A DNA stretch of 64,000 bases, from assembly GCF_013415305.1 (NCBI RefSeq), contig NZ_JACBXU010000002.1:310001-374000 (forward strand). The letters run 5' to 3'. Below are positions 16,769 to 25,346 of this stretch, piece by piece. Each line of letters begins with the position of its first letter. The stretch's first letter is position 1. The stretch is from Pantoea sp. WMus005. Its GTDB lineage: Bacteria > Pseudomonadota > Gammaproteobacteria > Enterobacterales > Enterobacteriaceae. The position numbers and the translations under genes were made by a program. Under the pieces are notes generated by a model. The model saw nothing but the letters and a program-made list of their open reading frames with translations, had not been told where the DNA came from and ran no database searches.

Positions 16769-18094
16769 ATGCAACAGAAAATTGTTCAGCAATCTGATGG
16801 CTATCTGAATAAAACGCCGCTGTTCCAGTTCATTCTGCTGTCGTGCCTCTTTCCGCTCTGGGGCTGTGCGGCGAGTCTCAACGATATCCTGATCACCCAG
16901 TTTAAAAGCGTATTCGCCCTGAGCGACTTTGCCAGTGCGCTGGTGCAGAGCGCCTTTTATGGCGGCTATTTTCTGATTGCGATCCCTGCCTCGCTGGTGA
17001 TCCGCAAAACCAGTTACAAGATGGCGATTATGATCGGTCTGGCGCTCTACATTGCTGGCTGTATCGCCTTTTATCCTGCTTCGCACATGGCGACCTATAC
17101 CATGTTCCTCGCGGCGATCTTTGCCATCGCCATCGGCCTGAGTTTTCTGGAAACCGCGGCCAACACCTACAGCTCGATGATTGGCCATCGTGATCACGCC
17201 ACGCTCCGTCTCAACGTCAGCCAGACCTTCTACCCGATTGGTGCGCTGATGGGGATTGTGCTGGGTAAATATCTGGTGTTTCAGGACGGCGATAGCCTGG
17301 AGAGTCAGATGGCGACCATGACGGCAGAGCAGGCACATGCGTTCCGCCTGACGATGCTGGAGCACACGCTGGAGCCTTACAAATATCTGGTGATGGTGCT
17401 GGTAGTTGTGATGCTGCTGTTTATGTTCACCCGCTATCCGCGCTGCAAACCTGAGAGTAATGAGAAATCCCGGCCGTCACTGGGCGAGACCTTCCGCTAT
17501 CTGGCTGCTAATCGTCACTTTAAACGCGGCATTGTGACCCAGTTCCTCTATGTTGGCATGCAGGTGGCCGTCTGGTCATTTACCATTCGTCTGGCGCTGA
17601 CGCTGGGGGCGGCCAATGAACGTCATGCCTCTAACTTTATGATCTACAGCTTTGTCTGCTTCTTTATCGGCAAGTTCGTGGCGAACTTCCTGATGACCCG
17701 CTTCCGTGCCGAGAAGGTGCTGATCGCCTATTCGGTGCTGGGCGTACTGACGCTGGCCTATGTGATGCTGGTGCCGAACTTTACCGCCGTCTACGCCGCC
17801 GTCTTTGTCAGCGTGCTGTTTGGCCCCTGCTGGGCAACGATCTACGCCGGCACGCTGGCGACGGTCGAGAATAAATACACTGAAGTGGCAGGCGCGTTTA
17901 TCGTGATGGCGATTGTCGGCGCGGCCTTTGTCCCGGCGCTGCAGGGTCTGATGTCTGACACGCTGGGCTCAATGCAGCTGGCGTTTGGTGTCTCGCTGCT
18001 CTGCTTTGCCTGGGTCGGATTCTACTTCTATGGCGAACTGCGCCATAAAAAACAGCCGGCTGCGGCCGGTCGTCTGGTGGAGGAGTTACCATGA
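16769..18094 (+). CDS. deoP: Deoxyribose permease DeoP (FucP-like MFS)
   Basis: A 441-residue major facilitator of the FucP (L-fucose:H+ symporter) family with about 12 membrane segments. Typical features are the N-terminal PLFQFILLSCLFPLWGCAASLNDILITQFK, with the FucP-family asparagine-aspartate pair, FYGGYFLIAIPASLVIRKTSYK, and FLETAANTYSSMIG. Its position between deoK and the epimerase-like gene makes it the deoxyribose importer, as in the Salmonella deoQKPX locus. GAGG is upstream of the ATG. The stop overlaps the next start by four bases (ATGA), so the two are translationally coupled. Confidence 0.85.
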   Translation: MQQKIVQQSDGYLNKTPLFQFILLSCLFPLWGCAASLNDILITQFKSVFALSDFASALVQSAFYGGYFLIAIPASLVIRKTSYKMAIMIGLALYIAGCIAFYPASHMATYTMFLAAIFAIAIGLSFLETAANTYSSMIGHRDHATLRLNVSQTFYPIGALMGIVLGKYLVFQDGDSLESQMATMTAEQAHAFRLTMLEHTLEPYKYLVMVLVVVMLLFMFTRYPRCKPESNEKSRPSLGETFRYLAANRHFKRGIVTQFLYVGMQVAVWSFTIRLALTLGAANERHASNFMIYSFVCFFIGKFVANFLMTRFRAEKVLIAYSVLGVLTLAYVMLVPNFTAVYAAVFVSVLFGPCWATIYAGTLATVENKYTEVAGAFIVMAIVGAAFVPALQGLMSDTLGSMQLAFGVSLLCFAWVGFYFYGELRHKKQPAAAGRLVEELP

Positions 18095-19104
18095 GAACCC
18101 GTTTATCCTTAGCGCGTGATCAGTTTCACGCCACGCCGTGGGTGCTGTTAGAGAGTGATGACTTCCGGGTTGAGCTGTTTCGCTACCCGGCGGGCATCGA
18201 GGCGGTACGCATTCATAACCGGCGCGGTAGCGTGACCGTGCTGCCGTTTCTCGGGCAGATGATCTGGGACGTGAAGTTTGACGATCATAACCTGACCATG
18301 GGCCACAGCTTTAAGCAGCCGCTGCCCGCGAATTCGATCATCGATACCTATGGCTGTTTTGCCTTTCATTCGGGGCTGCTGGCGAACGGCTGCCCCGCGC
18401 CAGAGGACAATCATCCGCTGCACGGTGAGATGGCCTGCGCCCGCATGGATAGCGCCTGGCTGGTGCTGGACGATCAGACGCTGTCGCTGGAAGGGGAGTG
18501 TGAATATGTTAAAGGCTTCGGTCATCACTACCTTGCGGCACCCGCCGTCCGCATTCAGGCCGATCAGCCCCGACTGACGATAGAGATGACGGTGACCAAT
18601 CTGGCCGGTGCACCCATGCCGTTGCAGTATATGTGTCACCTCAACAGCGCGTGGATCGATCAGGGACGCTTCCGGCAGTCGATCCCCGAAGGGGCATTCC
18701 AGCTGCGTCGTTCGATTCCGGCGCACCTGCGACCGACGCCTGCCTGGCGGGATTACACGGATCAACTGGCGCGCGATCCACAGGCGTTACAACAGCTCGA
18801 TCAGCCGCAACTCTGCGATCCGGAGATCGTCTTCTTCGCGGACGATCTGCCGCAGTATGGTAGTGAAGCCCAGTTTGAGCTGCATTCGCCCCAGGGCTAT
18901 GCGCTCATGACGCGCTTCTCTACCGCGCAGTTCCCGCACGCTACCCGCTGGCTGCTGCACAACCATGACCAGCAGGTGGCGGCTTATATTCTGCCCGCTA
19001 CCTGTCGGCCAGAGGGCTTTCTTGCCGCACAGCAGGCTGGCACGCTGATCACCCTGGCGAGCGGCGAACAGCGGCATTTCTCCGTGGAGACCGGTTTGCT
19101 GTGA
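18091..19104 (+). CDS. deoX: Aldose 1-epimerase family protein DeoX (DUF4432-like)
   Basis: A 337-residue protein resembling galactose mutarotase-like folds, with VTVLPFLGQMIWDVKFDDHNLTMGHSF near the N-terminus, FAFHSGLLANGCPAPEDNHPLHGEMACA, HHYLAAPAVRI and PLQYMCHLN, where His and Asp/Glu residues of mutarotases are expected. In known loci this third gene (deoX or deoM) is proposed to interconvert deoxyribose anomers; I infer the same here. It overlaps deoP by four bases. The stop is only seven bases from the stop of the convergent urtE, with no hairpin terminator between. Confidence 0.78.
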   Translation: MRTRLSLARDQFHATPWVLLESDDFRVELFRYPAGIEAVRIHNRRGSVTVLPFLGQMIWDVKFDDHNLTMGHSFKQPLPANSIIDTYGCFAFHSGLLANGCPAPEDNHPLHGEMACARMDSAWLVLDDQTLSLEGECEYVKGFGHHYLAAPAVRIQADQPRLTIEMTVTNLAGAPMPLQYMCHLNSAWIDQGRFRQSIPEGAFQLRRSIPAHLRPTPAWRDYTDQLARDPQALQQLDQPQLCDPEIVFFADDLPQYGSEAQFELHSPQGYALMTRFSTAQFPHATRWLLHNHDQQVAAYILPATCRPEGFLAAQQAGTLITLASGEQRHFSVETGLL

Positions 19105-19111
19105 GTGAAGG

Positions 19112-19810
19112 TTAAATCGCCACCAGGCCGCGCGCACCCTCTGCTTCCATGGTGTCGCCGCGGCCACGCTGCACGATTTCACCGCGCGACATCACCAGAT
19201 AGCTGTCCGCCAGTTCTGCCGCGAAGTCATAAAACTGCTCCACCAGCAGGATCGCCATATCTCCCCGCTGCGCCAGCTGGCGGATGACCGCGCCGATCTC
19301 TTTGATCACCGAAGGCTGGATCCCTTCGGTCGGCTCATCGAGGATCAACAGCTGTGGCCGACAGGCCAGCGCCCGGCCGATCGCCAGTTGCTGCTGCTGC
19401 CCGCCAGAGAGATCACCGCCCCGGCGTGATTTCATCGCCAGCAGTACCGGGAAGAGCTGATAGATCTCTTCCGGCACTTCACGCGCCTGCGCAGCCGGAA
19501 AGCGTGACAGGCCCATAAGCAGGTTTTCTTCCACCGTCAGACGCGGAAAGATTTCCCGTCCCTGCGGCACCCAGGCGATGCCCGCCTGCACCCGCTGGTG
19601 CGGCTTGCGGCCATTCATCCGCTGCTGCTGCCACTGAATCTCGCCCGACTTCGCCGGGATTAGCCCCATCAGGCACTTCAGCAACGTGGTTTTCCCCACG
19701 CCATTGCGCCCCAGCAGGCAGGTGATTTCACCAATTTTCACCTCAAACGACAGGCCTCGCAGAATGTGACTGCCGCCATAATATTGATTCAGTTCAGTAA
19801 CCTGTAACAT
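19112..19810 (-). CDS. urtE: Urea ABC transporter ATP-binding subunit UrtE
   Basis: One of two ATPases of the high-affinity urea importer UrtABCDE, related to LivF. The 232-residue protein begins MLQVTELNQYYGGSHILRG, the usual UrtE N-terminus, with Walker A GRNGVGKTT, QGREIFPRLTVEENL (Q-loop region), signature LSGGQQQQLAIGRAL and Walker B LLILDEPTEGIQPSVI. The EGIQPS stretch is the family hallmark. The ATG at 19810 lies one base past the urtD stop. It is the last gene of the operon. Confidence 0.93.
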   Translation of the reverse strand: MLQVTELNQYYGGSHILRGLSFEVKIGEITCLLGRNGVGKTTLLKCLMGLIPAKSGEIQWQQQRMNGRKPHQRVQAGIAWVPQGREIFPRLTVEENLLMGLSRFPAAQAREVPEEIYQLFPVLLAMKSRRGGDLSGGQQQQLAIGRALACRPQLLILDEPTEGIQPSVIKEIGAVIRQLAQRGDMAILLVEQFYDFAAELADSYLVMSRGEIVQRGRGDTMEAEGARGLVAI

Positions 19811-19811
19811 T

Positions 19812-20603
19812 TTAGCGCCCCAGATAAACGTCGATAACCTGCTCACTGGCCTGAACCTCGCGCAGCGAACCCTCGGCCAGCACCTGCCCCTGATGCAGCA
19901 CCGTGACATGGTCGGCGATGGTCTCGACAAAGCCCATATCATGCTCCACCACCATCAGTGAATGTTTGCCCGCCAGGCTGCGGAACAGCTCAGCGGTGTA
20001 GGCCGTCTCTGCGTCAGTCATGCCTGCCGCCGGTTCATCCAGCAGCAGCAGATGCGGCTCCTGCACCAGCAGCATGCCAATCTCCAGAAACTGCTTCTGA
20101 CCGTGCGACAACAGGCCCGCACGGCGCTGGCGTTCGCCACCCAGCCGCAGCAATTTCAGCACTTCATCAATCCTGTCGCGTTGTTCGCTGCTGAGGCGGG
20201 CGCGGAGGCTGGCCCAGACCGATTTATCGGCTTTGAGCGCAATCTCCAGATTTTCGAACACGGTTAATGCTTCAAATACCGTAGGCTTCTGAAACTTACG
20301 GCCAATCCCGGCGCGGGCGATCTCTACCGGCGAAAGACGCGTTAAATCGCTGTCCTGGTCGTAGATCACCCGGCCTGCGTCGGGACGGGTTTTGCCGGTG
20401 ATCACATCCATCAGCGTGGTTTTGCCCGCACCGTTGGGGCCGATCACGCAGCGCAGTTCACCGACGCCGATCTGCAGCGAAAGATCGGTCAGTGCCCGGA
20501 AGCCGTCAAACGAGACGCTGATCTTCTCCAGTTGCAGAACGGGATCGCGCTGCGCCCGATGGCGATCCGCCAGCTGGGGTTGGGTAAACAGGGCATCACT
20601 CAT
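19812..20603 (-). CDS. urtD: Urea ABC transporter ATP-binding subunit UrtD
   Basis: The second, LivG-like ATPase of the urea importer. The 263-residue protein has ISVSFDGFRALTDLSLQIG, Walker A GPNGAGKTTLMDVITGKTRPD, the LivG-type extended loop KFQKPTVFEALTVFENLEIAL, signature LSHGQKQFLEIGMLL and Walker B LLLLDEPAAGMTDAET. Start overlaps the urtC stop by four bases (ATGA). Confidence 0.93.
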   Translation of the reverse strand: MSDALFTQPQLADRHRAQRDPVLQLEKISVSFDGFRALTDLSLQIGVGELRCVIGPNGAGKTTLMDVITGKTRPDAGRVIYDQDSDLTRLSPVEIARAGIGRKFQKPTVFEALTVFENLEIALKADKSVWASLRARLSSEQRDRIDEVLKLLRLGGERQRRAGLLSHGQKQFLEIGMLLVQEPHLLLLDEPAAGMTDAETAYTAELFRSLAGKHSLMVVEHDMGFVETIADHVTVLHQGQVLAEGSLREVQASEQVIDVYLGR

Positions 20604-21673
20604 TTATTCCTCCGGCGCAGCAGGCCAATGACGCCGTGCGGCAGAAACAGCGTAACCAGGATGAACATCAGTCCCAGGAAAAACAGCCAGTATTCAGGAA
20701 AGGCGACGGTGAAGAAGCTGCGTGCGCCGTTCACAATCGCCGCGCCCAGCAGCGGGCCGATCAGCGTGCCGCGTCCGCCCAGCGCCACCCAGATCGCCGC
20801 TTCAATCGAGTTAGCCGGTGACATCTCGCCCGGATTGATAATGCCGACCTGTGGCACATAGAGCGCTCCGGCCAGGCCGCACAGCACGGCGGAGAGCGTC
20901 CAGACAAACAGCTTGAAGCCGCGCGGATCGTAACCACAGAACATCAGACGGTTTTCAGCATCCCGCACCGCAGTCAGCACCCGGCCAAACTTGCTGCGCG
21001 CCAGGGCGAAGCCGATCACCAGGCTCAGCAGCAACAGCAGCACCGTGGCGATAAACAGCCCGATTCGGGTACCGGTCGCCGTCACCGAAAAGCCGAGCAG
21101 GGTGGTAAAGCCAGTAAAGCCGTTGTTGCCGCCAAAACCGGTTTCATTACGGAAAAACAGCAGCATCCCGGCGTAGGTCAGCGCCTGAGTCATGATGGAG
21201 AAGTAGACGCCTTTGATCTTCGAGCGAAAGGCGAAGAAGCCAAACAGCAGCGCCAGCAGGCCCGGCACCAGCATACTCAGACAGAGCGCCCAGGCGAAGT
21301 ACTCGGTGCCGGTCCAGAACCAGGGCAGCTCACGCCAGGAAAGAAAAGACATAAAGGCGGGCAAGCCTTCACCTGCGGCCTGGCGCATCAGGTACATGCC
21401 CATGGCATAACCGCCGAGGGCAAAAAACAGACCGTGGCCCAGCGACAGCAGTCCGGCGTAGCCCCACACCAGATCCAGCGCCACGGCAACCACCGCGTAG
21501 CAGAGGATTTTGCCGACCAGCGTCAGGGTATAAGTAGAGATCGCCAGCGGATGCGTGGCGGGCAGCAGCGCCAGAAACGGCATCACCAGTAATGCCAGGG
21601 TGATCGCCAGGCCGATGCTGATCGTCAGGCGCGGCGCGGTGCGCGCCACGCGAAGCGTGATGGGTTGCGTCAT
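20600..21673 (-). CDS. urtC: Urea ABC transporter permease UrtC
   Basis: LivM-type permease subunit of 357 residues with eight to ten hydrophobic segments. It shows YAVVAVALDLVWGYAGLLSLGHGLFFALGGYAMGMYLM, the branched-chain permease signature, and the loop FGRVLTAVRDAENRLMFCGYDPRGFKLFVWTLSA that contacts the ATPases. An extra loop of about 35 residues follows the YAMGMYLMRQ segment (EGLPAFMSFLSWRELPWFW), usual in UrtC. The first base of its start codon is the last base of the urtB stop. Confidence 0.93.
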   Translation of the reverse strand: MTQPITLRVARTAPRLTISIGLAITLALLVMPFLALLPATHPLAISTYTLTLVGKILCYAVVAVALDLVWGYAGLLSLGHGLFFALGGYAMGMYLMRQAAGEGLPAFMSFLSWRELPWFWTGTEYFAWALCLSMLVPGLLALLFGFFAFRSKIKGVYFSIMTQALTYAGMLLFFRNETGFGGNNGFTGFTTLLGFSVTATGTRIGLFIATVLLLLLSLVIGFALARSKFGRVLTAVRDAENRLMFCGYDPRGFKLFVWTLSAVLCGLAGALYVPQVGIINPGEMSPANSIEAAIWVALGGRGTLIGPLLGAAIVNGARSFFTVAFPEYWLFFLGLMFILVTLFLPHGVIGLLRRRNK

Positions 21674-23238
21674 CAGTCAGTCACCCTTCCTTTAACCGCA
21701 AACAGTCCCTGCGGACGTTTCTGAATAAACAGCACGATAATGACCAGAATCAGGATCTTACCCAGCACCGCGCCAATCTGTGGCTCCAGCACTTTGTTCA
21801 GAATGCCCAGGCTGAACGCGGCAACCACGGTGCCCGCCAGCTGGCCGACGCCACCCAGCACCACCACCAGGAACGAGTCGATGATGTAGCCCTGGCCCAG
21901 CTCCGGTCCGACGTTACCGAGTTGCGACAGCGCCACGCCGCCCAGCCCGGCAATGCCCGAGCCGAGGCCAAATGCCAGCATATCGACGCGGCCGGTTGGC
22001 ACGCCGCAGCACTCAGCCATGGCGCGGTTCTGGGTCACGGCACGCACGTTCATGCCAAGGCGGGTCCGGTTCAGCAGCAGCCAGGTGAGCGCCAGCACAA
22101 ACACGACAAACAGAATCACTGCGATGCGGTTCCACGGCAGCACCAGATTGGGCAGCAGCTGTAAGCCTCCTGAGAGCCACGACGGATTCGCCACCTCCAG
22201 GTTTTGCGCCCCGAACAGCACCCGCACCAGCTGGATCAGCATCAGGCTGATTCCCCAGGTGGCGAGCAGCGTCTCCAGCGGACGGCCATAAAGATGGCGG
22301 ATGATGGTGCGTTCCAGCACCATGCCGATGGCGGCGGTGACCATAAAGGCGACCGGCAGCGCCAGCAGCGGATACCAGGCTAAATAGTCCGGTGCAAACT
22401 GCTGAAACAGGCTCTGTACCCACCAGGTGGCGTACGCGCCAAGCATCAGCATTTCACCGTGCGCCATGTTGATCACTCCCAGCAGGCCATAAGTGATCGC
22501 CAGGCCCAGCGCGGCCAGCAGCAGAATGGATCCCAGCGACAGGCCGCTAAATGCCTGTCCCAGCAGATCGCCCCACATCAGCCGTTTCTGAATTTGTTGC
22601 AGGCTTTCCGCTGCTGCTGCCCGCACCGTGGCGTCCGGCTCATTCGCGGACTGGGTCAGGCGTTGCAGGCTGGCCTGCGTATTCGGATCGCTGGACTCAC
22701 CCAGCAGTTTCACCGCCCGCAGACGCACCATCGGCTCGCTATTCGCCAGTTGCAGATTCGCCAGCGCCAGCGCTAATGCGGCGTGAACGCGGCTGTCCTG
22801 TTCGGCGGCCAGGCGCTGTTCCAGCAGCGGCAGCTGGTCGGCGGCACCCTCATTTTGCAGCAACTGCGCCGCGCGCAAACGCAGGGCAGCATCACGGCTC
22901 ACCAGCTGGTGAGCGGCCAGCGCGTTATTCACCAGCACGCGCAGACGGTTGTTCATAAACAGCTTTTTCAGACTGCCCGTGGGCTTTGCCACCGCATCCA
23001 GCGGCTGCAGCGTTGAACCCTGCTGGCTGAACGGCTGTTTGTTCTGGTCGATGACCACGGTTTCGGCATTCAGCGCTTCCAGCAGCGGCAGGCGATGACC
23101 GTCCGGCGCGGCGGCCCACTGTTGCAGCAGCGTAGCCTGCTGGCTGCGGCTGGCGGCGGCAAAGTCTGCCGCCGGTCCGGCGCTGGCCAGTAGCGGCAGC
23201 AGCAGGAGCAGGCTGAAAAGGCAGCGACATAGATTCAT
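21673..23238 (-). CDS. urtB: Urea ABC transporter permease UrtB with N-terminal periplasmic domain
   Basis: LivH-type permease of 521 residues. Residues 1-20 (MNLCRCLFSLLLLLPLLASA) look like a signal peptide. Residues 25-220 form a soluble helical domain with repeating ALRLRAAQLL / MVRLRAVKLLGESSD / ATVRAAAAESL units, like HEAT repeats, expected in the periplasm. The permease proper starts near 225 (GLSLGSILLLAALGLAITYGLLGVINMAHGEMLMLGAY). Long N-terminal domains of this sort are known in proteobacterial UrtB but absent from plain LivH. The ATG at 23238 has GAGG upstream and starts the signal peptide; an upstream start at 23268 would put polar residues ahead of it. Confidence 0.92.
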   Translation of the reverse strand: MNLCRCLFSLLLLLPLLASAGPAADFAAASRSQQATLLQQWAAAPDGHRLPLLEALNAETVVIDQNKQPFSQQGSTLQPLDAVAKPTGSLKKLFMNNRLRVLVNNALAAHQLVSRDAALRLRAAQLLQNEGAADQLPLLEQRLAAEQDSRVHAALALALANLQLANSEPMVRLRAVKLLGESSDPNTQASLQRLTQSANEPDATVRAAAAESLQQIQKRLMWGDLLGQAFSGLSLGSILLLAALGLAITYGLLGVINMAHGEMLMLGAYATWWVQSLFQQFAPDYLAWYPLLALPVAFMVTAAIGMVLERTIIRHLYGRPLETLLATWGISLMLIQLVRVLFGAQNLEVANPSWLSGGLQLLPNLVLPWNRIAVILFVVFVLALTWLLLNRTRLGMNVRAVTQNRAMAECCGVPTGRVDMLAFGLGSGIAGLGGVALSQLGNVGPELGQGYIIDSFLVVVLGGVGQLAGTVVAAFSLGILNKVLEPQIGAVLGKILILVIIVLFIQKRPQGLFAVKGRVTD

Positions 23239-23262
23239 AAAAAGAGCCTCGTTTGGGGAGGT

Positions 23263-23295
23263 CAGCACGGCAGCCTGATGACCGCTGCCGTGCTG
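23263..23295. other. Intercistronic hairpin between urtA and urtB
   Basis: A 12-bp perfect stem (CAGCACGGCAGC with GCTGCCGTGCTG) and nine-base loop in the 101-base gap, with no T-tract. Hairpins after the solute-binding protein gene commonly protect the upstream message and so give more binding protein than permease. Confidence 0.7.
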
Positions 23296-23339
23296 CGCTT
23301 CACAGCGGGTGACGCTGTCTGTCCATCAGCAACGCGCGA

Positions 23340-24611
23340 TTACTGCGCGGTCTTCACCGGGTGATCAGGCTTCTTGTTGTTACCGGCAATGTACGGGCTC
23401 CAGGGCTGCGCACGCACTGGCTTATCGGTTTGCCACACCACGCTGAACTGGCCGTTCTCTTCCACTTCACCAATCATGACCGGTTTATGCAGATGGTGGT
23501 TGGTCTGGTCCATGGTCAGGGTAAAGCCATCCGGCGCTTTAAAGGTCTGACCGGCCATGGCCGCCCGCACTTTGTCTGCGTCCGTCGTGCCCGCTTTTTC
23601 CACGGCCTGCGCCCACATATGGATGCCCACATAGGTCGCTTCCATCGGGTCATTGGTGACGACGGTGGCGGCGTTCGGCAGGTTGTGTGCTTTGGCGTAA
23701 GCGCGGTAGTCGGCGACGAATTTCGCGTTGGTGGGATTATCAATCGACTCGAAATAGTTCCAGGCGGCTAACTGACCCACCAGCGGTTTGGTGTCGATGC
23801 CGCGTAGCTCCTCTTCGCCCACCGAGAAGGCGACCACCGGAATGTCAGTGGCTTTGATACCCTGGTTAGCCAGCTCTTTGTAGAACGGCACGTTGGAGTC
23901 GCCGTTGATAGTCGAAACCACGGCGGTTTTGCCGCCGGCCGCGAATTTTTTGATGTTGGAAACAATGGTCTGATAGTCGCTGTAGCCAAACGGCGTGTAG
24001 ACTTCTTCGATATCTTTGTCCGCCACGCCTTTGCTGTGCAGGAAGGCGCGCAGGATCTTATTGGTCGTGCGCGGATAGACATAGTCGGTGCCCAGCAGGA
24101 AGAAGCGTTTCGCGCTGCCGCCATCTTCGCTCATCAGATACTCCACTGCCGGAATCGCCTGCTGGTTAGGTGCAGCGCCGGTGTAAAAGACGTTGGGTGA
24201 CATCTCTTCCCCTTCATACTGCACCGGATAGAACAGCAAGCCGTTCAGCTCTTCAAACACCGGCAGCACCGATTTGCGTGACACCGAGGTCCAGCAACCA
24301 AACACCACCGCCGCTTTATCCTGCGTCAGCAGCTGCCGCGCTTTCTCGGCAAACAGCGGCCAGTTAGAGGCGGGGTCGACCACCACCGGCTCCAGCTTTT
24401 TCCCCAGCACGCCCCCTTTGGCGTTGATCTCATCAATGGTCATCAGCGCCACATCTTTCAGCGGCGTTTCAGAAATCGCCATGGTGCCGGAGAGCGAATG
24501 CATGATCCCCACTTTGATGGTGTCAGCCGCCTGCGCACTCCAGGCGAAACCCATACTGACAACGGTAGCGGAGAGGGCGAAAGCCTTGATCAACGAACGT
24601 CTTTTCATCAT
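23340..24611 (-). CDS. urtA: Urea ABC transporter substrate-binding protein UrtA
   Basis: A 423-residue periplasmic protein that captures urea for UrtBCDE. The N-terminus MMKRRSLIKAFALSATVVSMGFAWSAQA is a signal peptide with an RR pair (KRRSLIK) that could be read by the Tat system. The mature part starts ADTIKVGIMHSLSGTMAISETPLKDV, as in UrtA, followed by FGCWTSVSRKSVLPVFEELNGLLFYPVQYEGEE and NVFYTGAAPNQQ. It belongs to the Leu/Ile/Val-binding (type I) family. It lies 24 bases after the GntR gene in the same operon. Confidence 0.95.
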   Translation of the reverse strand: MMKRRSLIKAFALSATVVSMGFAWSAQAADTIKVGIMHSLSGTMAISETPLKDVALMTIDEINAKGGVLGKKLEPVVVDPASNWPLFAEKARQLLTQDKAAVVFGCWTSVSRKSVLPVFEELNGLLFYPVQYEGEEMSPNVFYTGAAPNQQAIPAVEYLMSEDGGSAKRFFLLGTDYVYPRTTNKILRAFLHSKGVADKDIEEVYTPFGYSDYQTIVSNIKKFAAGGKTAVVSTINGDSNVPFYKELANQGIKATDIPVVAFSVGEEELRGIDTKPLVGQLAAWNYFESIDNPTNAKFVADYRAYAKAHNLPNAATVVTNDPMEATYVGIHMWAQAVEKAGTTDADKVRAAMAGQTFKAPDGFTLTMDQTNHHLHKPVMIGEVEENGQFSVVWQTDKPVRAQPWSPYIAGNNKKPDHPVKTAQ

Positions 24612-24635
24612 TTAAACCCCTGAGTGGTTGTTATG

Positions 24636-25337
24636 TTATTCGGTGAGCTGGAGCCGGGCCTGCTGGAGGCGGTGCAGGGTGATCTTCCTGACCTCCGCCT
24701 TACTGACGGCGATGTGATCGGTCAGGATGCGTTGCGCCTCGCCGGTCTGCTGCTGAAAGATCGCCTGTAAAATCTGAGCATGTTCCTGATAAGTCGCACA
24801 GATACGGTCATCGCGGGTGAAGTCGAGCCGACGGATGATGCGGATCTTCTCGGTGAGTTCGGCGTGGATGCGCGCCATCTCAGGGTTACCCGCTGCCGCG
24901 ACCAGCGTCATGTGAAACGCTTCGTCATGCTGCGATACCACCAGACCCTCTGTAAGCGCTTCCGCGTCACACCAGAACTGGTTGAGTTCGTGTAACAGCG
25001 CGCCACACTGCGGCGCGGGCAGGGCACAGAGGCGTTTTACCGCCTCGCACTCCAGCACCGTGCGCAGGTCATACAGCGATTCGAACCAGGCAAAATCGAA
25101 GTTTTTGATCTGCCAGCCGCTGCGGAACCACACGTCGACAAAGCCTTCGCGCTCCAGCCGGAACAATGCCTGGCGCACCGGCGTGCGGCTGACCGCCATC
25201 CGTCCGGCGATTTCGCTCTCGCTGAAGCGATCACCCGGCATCAGGCGAAAGGCGAAAATATCGGCCTTCAGCGCCTGATAGACCCGTTCAGCCAGCGCTT
25301 CCGGGCGCGCTTTAGGGGAGTGAGGATGAGTTGTCAT
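24636..25337 (-). CDS. GntR family regulator (FCD/FadR type) of the urea operon
   Basis: A 233-residue regulator with an N-terminal winged helix (LAERVYQALKADIFAFRLMPGDRFSESEIAGRMAVSRTPVRQALFRLEREGFV, about residues 15-67) and an FCD effector domain (YDLRTVLECEAVKRL onwards). It lies inside the operon, between urea carboxylase and urtA, with nine bases to the former. The likely role is control of the same operon, with urea or a breakdown product as ligand; a TnGT-AC-nA type dyad lies just upstream of the first gene (30779-30788). The effector is an inference. Confidence 0.88.
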   Translation of the reverse strand: MTTHPHSPKARPEALAERVYQALKADIFAFRLMPGDRFSESEIAGRMAVSRTPVRQALFRLEREGFVDVWFRSGWQIKNFDFAWFESLYDLRTVLECEAVKRLCALPAPQCGALLHELNQFWCDAEALTEGLVVSQHDEAFHMTLVAAAGNPEMARIHAELTEKIRIIRRLDFTRDDRICATYQEHAQILQAIFQQQTGEAQRILTDHIAVSKAEVRKITLHRLQQARLQLTE

Positions 25338-25346
25338 TGGCCCTCC

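Noticed and set aside
15863-17365. 500-codon open frame opposite deoK and deoP
   Set aside because: It spans two genes and their gap on the other strand, with low-complexity composition typical of antisense frames in GC-rich DNA.
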